From: an uncultured Eggerthella sp.
GTDB lineage: Bacteria > Actinomycetota > Coriobacteriia > Coriobacteriales > Eggerthellaceae
Length of the DNA stretch: 64,000 nucleotides
Assembly (NCBI GenBank): GCA_900538545.1
Contig: UPYK01000002.1
Span: 1-64,000 of the forward strand
Direction: 5' to 3'
Below are positions 24,546 to 31,245 of this stretch, piece by piece. A model generated the notes under the pieces. It was given only the letters and a program-made list of their open reading frames with translations. It was not told the DNA's origin and did no database searches. Position 1 is the stretch's first letter; each line of letters opens with the position of its first letter. Made by a program: the position numbers and the translations under genes.

Positions 24546-25685
24546 TTACGCGACGTTCAGGATGCGATTGGCGGCATAGATGCCTGAGATCGCAGCGGGT
24601 TCGACACCGAGACCGTTCACGTCCGATGCGATATAGCAGTTTTCGTCCCAATCCTGTTCGAGGACGCTCGTGCCGTACGTGAAGAGTGCCTCGTTCCAGA
24701 TGCGGTAGTCGACGATCTCGTAGTCGCTGAAGTGTTCGCCGAGGTCGATCTCGTCTCGGCTGTAGATGTTGAAAAGGCCGTCGGGACGTTGCGCGATCGC
24801 GATCACGTCGAATTCGTCGCTGTAGTAGTGCGCCATCGCTTTGGCTGTTTCTTGGTTGGGTATGCCTTTTACCAGGTAGCTTACAAGTTTCGTAGGCTGG
24901 CGGATCTCCTTGATGCCCAGGAGCTTCTGCGTGGTCAGCCCGGTCGTTGCGATGACGAGATTCTTCGCGGTATAGGTCTTCCCTTCCTCGGTTCGAACCG
25001 TCCAGCCACCGTCTCCCTTTTCTGCAGTTCGCACCGAGGCGATCTCGACACGTCCGTCCAGGAAGTTCGTGAACTTCTCACGGTCGAGCGTGAAGTTGAA
25101 GAGCTTCACGACGATACCCTGGGTGACATTCAGGAAATCGAGCGCATTGAGTTCATTCACGCGCGATCCCGTGCAAGCGTAGGCGAATTTCGAGATGAAG
25201 TTGTCGGCTGCCTTCGCGATGCCCAGTTCATCGATGATCTCGCTCGCACGCATATGGTAGTAGCGGTCGATCTTCGGATGCTTCGCGAGCGCCTTCGCTG
25301 CTGGCATGGTCTCGCAATCCTTCTTATACGCGGCATATTCCGGGATGAAGTGTTTTTGCATGAACGATTTGAAGCGGAGCAGTTGCGGAACGCTCGCGAT
25401 CATGGTCGGGCTCATGCCCTTGAAGGCTTTCGTGGGGGAGCTGTGCAGCATGAGCTTTCCCAGAGGCACCTCGAGCGGACCGTCTTCGTCGAGGATCTTG
25501 AAGGCGTTGTCGTAGTTCTCCATGCAAAACACCGCGCCGAAGTTGTTGTGTAGTTTCGGGTCGTAACAGACGCGCCCACCCAAGTCCTCGGTGATGAGCA
25601 ATACGTCTCTGCCGTTTTCTTTCAACTTGCGTGCGCAGCTCATGCCTGCGATCCCGCCGCCTACTACGATCGTTTCTGCATCCAT
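24546..25685 (-). CDS. FAD-dependent oxidoreductase (amine oxidase / phytoene desaturase-like)
   Basis: 379 residues with an N-terminal Rossmann motif IVVGGGIAGMSCARKL and the following acidic/glycine block LLITEDLGGRV. The C-terminal FAD motif region reads NCYIASDVNGLGVEPAAISG. The layout fits the flavin amine oxidase/desaturase superfamily but the protein is shorter than typical desaturases (about 490). No signal peptide. First gene of the minus-strand operon that continues with the SRPBCC, Fe-S and TetR genes (40, 33 and 1 bp gaps). It probably oxidises or reduces a lipid-like substrate with the Fe-S protein as partner. The substrate is unknown. Confidence 0.75.
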   Translation of the reverse strand: MDAETIVVGGGIAGMSCARKLKENGRDVLLITEDLGGRVCYDPKLHNNFGAVFCMENYDNAFKILDEDGPLEVPLGKLMLHSSPTKAFKGMSPTMIASVPQLLRFKSFMQKHFIPEYAAYKKDCETMPAAKALAKHPKIDRYYHMRASEIIDELGIAKAADNFISKFAYACTGSRVNELNALDFLNVTQGIVVKLFNFTLDREKFTNFLDGRVEIASVRTAEKGDGGWTVRTEEGKTYTAKNLVIATTGLTTQKLLGIKEIRQPTKLVSYLVKGIPNQETAKAMAHYYSDEFDVIAIAQRPDGLFNIYSRDEIDLGEHFSDYEIVDYRIWNEALFTYGTSVLEQDWDENCYIASDVNGLGVEPAAISGIYAANRILNVA

Positions 25686-25764
25686 CGAAACCCTCCTCGC
25701 TTTCAGTCGCTGTTCGTGAACATGTTTTGAACGTGTTCAATAGTACGGCGTGCCAAGGGGCCAG

Positions 25765-25790
25765 TTGGACAATCAGGGAATGATCGTCTA
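25765..25790. promoter_or_regulatory. Operator-like dyad upstream of oxidoreductase operon and TetR paralogue B
   Basis: Sequence contains GACAATC (25768-25774), 7 bases, then GATCGTC (25782-25788), an imperfect dyad. The first 14 bases, AGTTGGACAATCAG, recur at 48437-48450 upstream of the VOC-SDR operon. TetR-family binding is plausible. Confidence 0.4.
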
Positions 25791-25892
25791 CTTGAGAAGC
25801 AGCGGCGATATTCGAACCAGCCCACCGCTCGCGTCGATGATGGTAGACTGAAGAGAACGAAAACGGCGGCGCAGGCGGAGGTGTCGGCCATC

Positions 25893-26462
25893 ATGACATA
25901 TGGCGACTTGAAGAAAAAGCTGTATTGTGATGCCTTCCTGCAACTTTGCGAGACAAGGGATCTGTCTTCCATCACGGTCACGAATGTGATCGAGGCTGCC
26001 GGAACAGCCCGTCAGACTTTTTACAACCATTTTTCGGACATCAACGAGTTGATCGGTTACATCCCGATCAACTTCCTTGAGACTTACGGACATCCGATCT
26101 ATTTCGCTGAGACCGTCTATGAGGCGTACAATTATGCGCTCGAGCACAAAGGGTTCTTCTCGCAGCTGCCGCGCCATAGCGGACAGAATAACTTTCGCGA
26201 TACATTCCTTCATCATATGAGAGAGTTCTTGAAGAGCGAGTTTCTCCGCAACGACCTCGATGAACAGGAGCAGATGTATCGCACGATCGCGATCGAGCAG
26301 ACGATCATCGGTGTGACCGACACCTTCCTCGAATGGTGCCGTGGGCAGATGGAGTGGCCGGTCGATATGCTCGTAAGGGTTCAATACGATACAGTTCCTG
26401 CCTTCATGCAGGCACAGCAAAAATTGCCGCCGCGCCTTTGGCGCGCTCATCGAGATGTTTAA
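25893..26462 (+). CDS. TetR-family regulator, paralogue B of the redox cluster
   Basis: 189 residues. Helix-turn-helix ITVTNVIEAAGTARQTFYNHF. The ligand domain has KGFFSQLPRHSGQNNFRDT and FLEWCRGQMEW, nearly the same as the regulator at 21721-22260. Transcribed divergently from the FAD oxidoreductase with 207 bases between them, the classic arrangement for a repressor of the neighbouring operon. The start is ATG 25893 with GGAGG upstream; a GTG 12 bases earlier is too close to that site. The stop codon overlaps the convergent symporter stop by 4 bp. Confidence 0.85.
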   Translation: MTYGDLKKKLYCDAFLQLCETRDLSSITVTNVIEAAGTARQTFYNHFSDINELIGYIPINFLETYGHPIYFAETVYEAYNYALEHKGFFSQLPRHSGQNNFRDTFLHHMREFLKSEFLRNDLDEQEQMYRTIAIEQTIIGVTDTFLEWCRGQMEWPVDMLVRVQYDTVPAFMQAQQKLPPRLWRAHRDV

Positions 26463-27739
26463 GAATCTGCGTTCTTGAAAACGCTGCGGTCGAGCGTTTT
26501 GGTGAGACTTGCGATGCACATGGTCACGACGGCATCGCCAGTAACGTTCATGGCCGTACGTCCCATGTCAAGAATGCGGTCGACACCCATGATCATCGCA
26601 ACACCCTCCGCAGGTAACCCGATCGACTCGAACACCATAGCGAGCATGATCGTTCCTACGCCGGGGACGCCAGCGGTTCCGATCGACGCGGTGACCGCTG
26701 TGATGACCACGGTTACGAGCGCGGCGAGCGAAAGCTCGATCCCGAAGGCTTGCGCGATGAAGATGACCGCGACACCCTGCATGATAGCGGTGCCGTCCAT
26801 GTTGATGGTCGCACCGAGCGGGATGGTGAACGAAGCGACCTTCTCATCGACGCCGCATTTGCGCTCGAGCGTTTCCAGGTTCAAAGGGATGGTCGCATTT
26901 GATGAACTGGTGGAAAAGGCGAAGAGCATGACGGGTAGGATCTTGCGCAGAAAACGCAGCGGGTTGAGTCGCGTGAATAGCACGAAAAGGATCAGATATA
27001 CCACGAACAGTTGAAGGAAGAGCCCACCGTATACGGTGAGAATGAACTTCAGCATGGGCAGCATGCCATCGATGCCAAGGTTGGCGAATGTGCGGACGAT
27101 CAGGCAGAAGATACCGACGGGGGCCACTTTCAGCACGAGGTTGATCATGGTCATCATGACAGTGTTGAACTGCGTGAAGAAGCGATTCACGGTCTCGACC
27201 TTCTTGCCGAGACGGCCGAGCACGAAACCGAGCACAAGTGCGAAGAAGATGATCTGGAGCATCGCGCCGCTATTCATGGCTGCGATGATGTTGGTGGGAA
27301 TGATGTTCACGAGCGTGTCGGCCATGCTTACTTCGGCGCTCGCACTGGAGGTGTCCGCCATGATGACCGCCGAGAGATCGAGACCCACACCCGGTTCGAC
27401 CACTTCAGCAAGGCCGAGCGCGATCAGCACGGCGATAGCTGTGGTGAGCAGATACAGGGCGATCGTGCCCAAACCTACTTTGCCGAGCAGCTTCGGGTCG
27501 GACATAGCCGCAGCGCCGCACACGATCGAGCAGAACACGAGTGGGATGACGAGCATCTGCATCAGGCGGATGAACCATTGGCCGAGCACATAGAAGATGC
27601 CCTCGATCACGTAAAGGTCGAAGGGCGAGTCGATTGGAACGACGGCAGAAAAGACCAGGCCCACTACGATGCCGGCCACGAGCGATACAAGGATCCAGGT
27701 GGTGAGCGAAAGCTTCTTCTTCGATTCGTTAGCGGCCAT
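26459..27739 (-). CDS. Dicarboxylate/amino acid:cation symporter (DAACS family)
   Basis: 426-residue membrane protein of the GltP/DctA/GltPh family. The serine-rich re-entrant loop reads STSSSNATIPLNLETL, and the Na+-binding unwound helix reads ATINMDGTAIMQG. It imports glutamate, aspartate or C4-dicarboxylates with Na+ or H+. The first helix lies near 12-30. The gene ends in a 4-base overlap (TTAA) with the convergent TetR gene, so no terminator separates them. Substrate within the family cannot be decided by eye. Confidence 0.9.
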   Translation of the reverse strand: MAANESKKKLSLTTWILVSLVAGIVVGLVFSAVVPIDSPFDLYVIEGIFYVLGQWFIRLMQMLVIPLVFCSIVCGAAAMSDPKLLGKVGLGTIALYLLTTAIAVLIALGLAEVVEPGVGLDLSAVIMADTSSASAEVSMADTLVNIIPTNIIAAMNSGAMLQIIFFALVLGFVLGRLGKKVETVNRFFTQFNTVMMTMINLVLKVAPVGIFCLIVRTFANLGIDGMLPMLKFILTVYGGLFLQLFVVYLILFVLFTRLNPLRFLRKILPVMLFAFSTSSSNATIPLNLETLERKCGVDEKVASFTIPLGATINMDGTAIMQGVAVIFIAQAFGIELSLAALVTVVITAVTASIGTAGVPGVGTIMLAMVFESIGLPAEGVAMIMGVDRILDMGRTAMNVTGDAVVTMCIASLTKTLDRSVFKNADS

Positions 27740-28026
27740 GGAGCGGTCTTTCCTGTTCGCGGTCGGGATCCTCTGCGTTCCAGGATGTAGAGGATGCAGA
27801 GATCGGCGAGTTATCTGCTTTTCTAGTATAGAGCTTCATGCGCGTATCGGCATGAGGTGAAAACAAGCGTTCAACTTGCGAGCCATCAGCGAGCATGCGC
27901 TCGCTTCAGGTATGCTCCTCATGCATGTTCGACTTATGCGGATTGTCTCGCCGCGCCCTTGAAAACGACCGCCCAGCAGAGGAAAATGAGGACAGATGGA
28001 TCGAGTCCATACGGGGGTGAGCGAAC

Positions 28027-28482
28027 ATGTTGAAGGTCAGATCGGAAAAACTCCTCATCATCGCAGCGGCGGTTTGGCTGCTCGCCGGTATCAACATTTT
28101 GCGTTTGGGCATCATCGCGATCTTGGACACCGAACTTGTCGCGGCGTTGCTCGCGATCGGCATCGTGGTCACCTTCCTGCTCTTTCATATGATGTTCGCG
28201 AAGCTCGTCGGCAAGCAATCGACCCGCATTCGAGACTACGGCAACGCACCTACCTGCGCGTTCGCGTTCTTCGATGTGAAAGGCTATGTGATGATGGCGA
28301 TCATGATGGGTGGCGGTATCGCGCTGCGCGAATTCGGCATCATCCCTGAATGGATCATCGCGTTCATGTATACCGGTATTGGGTCGGCGTTGGCGCTTGC
28401 AGGCATCGGGTTCTTCATTCACTACCTCAAGCGGGGCAAGTCGCTCACGTGCCCCGTCACGAAGAAGACGCGCCTTGCTTAG
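28027..28482 (+). CDS. Small membrane protein of unknown function
   Basis: 151 residues with about four hydrophobic helices (8-30, 36-56, 86-104, 113-135) and a short basic C-terminus. A cytosolic loop includes RDYGNAPTCAFAFFDVKGY. I do not recognise the family. The start ATG follows GGTGAG at a fair distance. It is a single gene; the next gene, rrf2, is convergent. Confidence 0.6.
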   Translation: MLKVRSEKLLIIAAAVWLLAGINILRLGIIAILDTELVAALLAIGIVVTFLLFHMMFAKLVGKQSTRIRDYGNAPTCAFAFFDVKGYVMMAIMMGGGIALREFGIIPEWIIAFMYTGIGSALALAGIGFFIHYLKRGKSLTCPVTKKTRLA

Positions 28483-28536
28483 CGCGGCTCGCGATCATTT
28501 TTGATCGCTTCTGCTGAACTTCAAGATTTCAACTAA

Positions 28537-28965
28537 TTAAATAACGTAGTCGTTGCCAGCTAGGTCGGGCACTGCGAGATCAGCGATGTTGGTAGCATCA
28601 AGATACTGGTCCACCACGTTTTCGAGCCCCATCCAAAAACGAACAGTGCGGCACATCGAAGCACGTTCGCAAGGCTCGCCCTCTGCGCTGCAGGGGGCGG
28701 AAGCAACCTCTCCTTCAACGGCGCGAATCACATCACCAGCAGTTATATCGCTTGCTGGTCGCGCGAGCTGATAGCCGCCGTTCTTTCCGCGCACGCTTGC
28801 CAGTATGCCTGCTACGACCAGGGGTTTGATGATGGCTTCAAGGTATTTATCAGATATGCCCTGGCGTTCTGCAACGGAACGGAGCGAAACGCGATCGACG
28901 CAAGAATTCTCTGCGATATCGACCACTGCGCGAAGCGCATAACGTCCTTTTGTTGAGACCAGCAT
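28537..28965 (-). CDS. Rrf2-family regulator with IscR-type cysteines (probable cysteine/Fe-S regulator)
   Basis: 142 residues. Winged helix starts MLVSTKGRYALRAVVDIAE, standard for Rrf2 proteins, followed by ISDKYLEAIIKPL and VRGKNGGYQLARP. Three cysteines spaced as C-x7-C-x5-C near residues 91-105 (PCSAEGEPCERASMC) match the Fe-S ligand positions of IscR. Divergently transcribed from cysK with perfect dyads at both promoters, which suggests control of cysteine synthesis and of itself (CymR- or IscR-like). Effector is not decided by sequence. Start ATG preceded by AAGGAG. Confidence 0.88.
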   Translation of the reverse strand: MLVSTKGRYALRAVVDIAENSCVDRVSLRSVAERQGISDKYLEAIIKPLVVAGILASVRGKNGGYQLARPASDITAGDVIRAVEGEVASAPCSAEGEPCERASMCRTVRFWMGLENVVDQYLDATNIADLAVPDLAGNDYVI

Positions 28966-28978
28966 AACGGATGCTCCT

Positions 28979-29003
28979 TATTCCTTCTAATTTACTAGGA
29001 ATA
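28979..29003. promoter_or_regulatory. Operator-like dyad in the rrf2 leader
   Basis: Perfect inverted repeat TATTCCT (28979-28985), 11-base spacer, AGGAATA (28997-29003), between the regulator start codon and its probable promoter. The 11-base spacer is the same as in the dyad at the cysK promoter. Confidence 0.5.
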
Positions 29004-29041
29004 TTGTAATACAGTCTTGTAGGGAAGTTGTGGGCAGGTGC

Positions 29042-29095
29042 TTGACAGCGAACAACAGCGGGTTATAATCCTATTAACCTATAGAAATAATAGGA
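29042..29095 (+). promoter_or_regulatory. cysK promoter with overlapping operator
   Basis: TTGACA at 29042-29047, 16-base spacer, TATAAT at 29064-29069. Starting at the last base of the -10 is a perfect dyad: TCCTATTA (29069-29076), 11 bases, TAATAGGA (29088-29095). It covers the transcription start, so a bound Rrf2 dimer would repress cysK. Confidence 0.8.
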
Positions 29096-29112
29096 ATTAG
29101 AGAGGATGCACC

Positions 29113-30045
29113 ATGAAGGTTTATGAGTCAGTTGATCAGCTCGTTGGGCATACGCCCCTTTTGGAGCTCAAGCGCGTTGAGGAAGCACATGAGGTTTCGG
29201 CGCGAATCTTAGGAAAGCTCGAGTATTTCAACCCAGCGGGCTCGATCAAGGATCGTATTGCGAAAGCGATGATCGATGATGCTGAAGCGGCAGGCATCTT
29301 GAAGCCTGGAGCAACCATCATCGAGCCGACCTCGGGAAACACGGGAATCGGATTGGCTTCTATTGCGGCAGCTCGTGGTTACCAGCTCATCTTGACCATG
29401 CCGGAAACGATGAGCGTCGAGCGACGTAACCTCATCAAGGCATATGGGGCCAAGATCGTGTTGACCGATGGTGCGAAGGGCATGACTGGTGCTATCGAAA
29501 AAGCGAACGAACTTGCAGCCGAGATCGAAGGAAGCTTCATTCCCGGGCAGTTCATCAATCCTGCGAATCCAGCAATCCATAAGGCCACCACGGGTCCTGA
29601 GATCTGGCAGGATACGGATGGCACCGTGGACATTTTGGTTGCTGGTGTTGGTACGGGTGGCACGCTTACGGGCATCGGGCAGTATTTGAAGGAACAGAAC
29701 CCCGAGGTGAAGCTCGTTGCAGTTGAGCCTTCTGATTCGCCGGTTCTTTCTGAAGGACGTGCTGGTTCGCACAAGATCCAAGGCATTGGTGCGGGATTCG
29801 TGCCGGAGGTGTTAGATACCACGCTCTACGACGAAGTGATCACGGTCGAAAGCGACGATGCGTTCGCGATCGGGCGCGAGATCGGGCGCGAAGAAGGCGT
29901 GTTGGTAGGAATCTCTTCGGGAGCCGCTGTATGGGCTGCCCTTGAACTGGCAAAACGTCCTGAGAACGAAGGCAAGACCATTGTGGCTATCCTGCCTGAT
30001 ACGGGCGAGCGCTACCTTTCAACACCGATGTTCGCAGATGAATAA
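29113..30045 (+). CDS. cysK: Cysteine synthase A (O-acetylserine sulfhydrylase)
   Basis: PLP enzyme of 310 residues that makes cysteine from O-acetylserine and sulfide. The PLP lysine lies in NPAGSIKDRIA; the substrate loop is TSGNTGIGLA; the phosphate-binding loop is GVGTGGTLTGIG; and the C-terminal GISSGAA is present. Length and motifs are typical of CysK rather than CysM or cystathionine beta-synthase. Strong promoter and operator lie directly upstream, divergent to the Rrf2 regulator, and an intrinsic terminator lies 42 bases downstream. A monocistronic, regulated unit. Confidence 0.96.
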   Translation: MKVYESVDQLVGHTPLLELKRVEEAHEVSARILGKLEYFNPAGSIKDRIAKAMIDDAEAAGILKPGATIIEPTSGNTGIGLASIAAARGYQLILTMPETMSVERRNLIKAYGAKIVLTDGAKGMTGAIEKANELAAEIEGSFIPGQFINPANPAIHKATTGPEIWQDTDGTVDILVAGVGTGGTLTGIGQYLKEQNPEVKLVAVEPSDSPVLSEGRAGSHKIQGIGAGFVPEVLDTTLYDEVITVESDDAFAIGREIGREEGVLVGISSGAAVWAALELAKRPENEGKTIVAILPDTGERYLSTPMFADE

Positions 30046-30086
30046 ACCTTGATACTCTGATTCCAAAACCTCATATAAGCATTCTG

Positions 30087-30135
30087 AAGCAAAGAAGAGA
30101 GCTAATCGGCCGCTCTTCTTTGCTTTGTTTTTGCA
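30087..30135 (+). terminator. Intrinsic terminator of cysK
   Basis: Thirteen-bp perfect stem (AAGCAAAGAAGAG at 30087-30099 with CTCTTCTTTGCTT at 30113-30125) followed by TGTTTTTG. Confidence 0.88.
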
Positions 30136-30214
30136 TCCGTCCTTTTTATGTGCGAATTGAGCACAGGTGAAGTATCCGATATTCTTTTATAGAACGTAAG
30201 GAATGGAGAAGGAA

Positions 30215-30544
30215 ATGGCATCATCAAAAGAGCGCGTTGCATACGTGATCGAGCAGCTGAACATTGCGACTGGTGGCAATGTTTCGTCTCGTGCGATGAT
30301 GGGGGAATATGTCGTCTATTATCGTGATAAAGTGATCGGAGGCATCTACGAAGATCGTCTTCTGGTGAAGGTGACGGATTCTTCTCGCGCGTTGCTTGCG
30401 AACGCTTCTCTTGAAATTCCCTATGCGGGAGCAAAGGAGATGCTGAAGATCGAGAACGTTGAAGATGCTGCCGCGATCAAGGAATTGTTCGAAGCGATGT
30501 ATCCTGAACTTCCTGCGCGCAAAACGAAGAAGAAACAAAGCTAA
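30215..30544 (+). CDS. TfoX N-terminal domain protein
   Basis: 109 residues covering one TfoX-N domain: ASSKERVAYVIEQL, the SSRAMMGEYVVYYRDKVIGG block, and DRLLVKVT. The C-terminal helix-hairpin-helix half of competence regulator TfoX is absent, as in many small stand-alone family members whose role is unclear. The tail is lysine-rich. ATG 30215 is chosen because GGAG lies six bases upstream; ATG 30203 is also in frame. It is followed by the LOG gene after 23 bp, so they probably share a transcript. Confidence 0.8.
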   Translation: MASSKERVAYVIEQLNIATGGNVSSRAMMGEYVVYYRDKVIGGIYEDRLLVKVTDSSRALLANASLEIPYAGAKEMLKIENVEDAAAIKELFEAMYPELPARKTKKKQS

Positions 30545-30567
30545 AACGCAGTATTAAAGGAACCACT

Positions 30568-31170
30568 ATGAATGTCGTCGTCTATTGCGGATCGAATCCG
30601 GGAAACAATACGAACTATGCAAAAGCCGCCCTTGAACTGGGCGCTTGGATCGGAGATTCAGGCAATACGCTCGTGTATGGCGGAAGCTCCGTAGGCCTTA
30701 TGGGGCTGATATCGCGCGTGGTGCTCGAGCATGGTGGCGAAGTGTATGGTGTTGAGCCACAGTTCTTCATCGACGCGGGCGTTGAACAACAGGATCTGAC
30801 CGAGCTTTATGTGGTCGAGAACATGAGCGAACGCAAAGCGAAAATGATCGAACTCGGCGATGTTTTCGTGGCACTTCCGGGGGGCGTTGGCACGCTCGAA
30901 GAGATCTCGGAGATCATGTCACGCATTCGTTTGCACCTGACCCCTGGTCCTTGTTTCTGCCTTGATATCGATGGTTTCTATGAGCCGCTTCACCAGCTCA
31001 TCGAGAACATGCACGAGCATGATTTCATCGAGCATTGGGATAAGGATGCGTTCCAATTCCCCAAAACCGTCGAAGAGCTGATCGAAGGACTTTTGAAGTG
31101 GCACCCTGATGGGGTGTTCGATGGGCGCCCGATCGTGCCAGAAAAGCAAGAACTCTTGATGTTCGGATAG
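30568..31170 (+). CDS. LOG family nucleotide 5'-monophosphate phosphoribohydrolase
   Basis: 200 residues with a Rossmann-like core. Key features are YCGSNPGNN at the N-terminus, YGGSSVGLMGLISR, and the LOG/lysine-decarboxylase-like signature ERKAKMIELGDVFVALPGGVGTLEEI. Family members release the base from cytokinin riboside monophosphates or cleave other nucleoside monophosphates. They are not lysine decarboxylases despite older annotations. The physiological substrate is unknown. Start ATG follows AAAGGAA. Confidence 0.88.
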   Translation: MNVVVYCGSNPGNNTNYAKAALELGAWIGDSGNTLVYGGSSVGLMGLISRVVLEHGGEVYGVEPQFFIDAGVEQQDLTELYVVENMSERKAKMIELGDVFVALPGGVGTLEEISEIMSRIRLHLTPGPCFCLDIDGFYEPLHQLIENMHEHDFIEHWDKDAFQFPKTVEELIEGLLKWHPDGVFDGRPIVPEKQELLMFG

Positions 31171-31201
31171 CTTTTCTCGTGTAGCTCTCATCCGCAAAGA
31201 A

Positions 31202-31232
31202 GCTGCTCAGTGACTTGTTTTCGCAGAGCAGC
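31202..31232. terminator. Hairpin between convergent LOG and TPR genes
   Basis: Seven-bp perfect arms, GCTGCTC (31202-31208) and GAGCAGC (31226-31232), in the 75-base convergent gap. No clear T-run. Confidence 0.35.
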
Positions 31233-31245
31233 GCGCTTCTCCTGA

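Noticed and set aside
22262..24682. Open frames on the plus strand antisense to the redox operon
   Set aside because: They mirror the GC-rich third positions of the minus-strand genes; no start signals or motifs.
30203..30544. Competence regulator TfoX/Sxy
   Set aside because: Only the N-terminal domain is present; the C-terminal half needed for Sxy-like function is missing.
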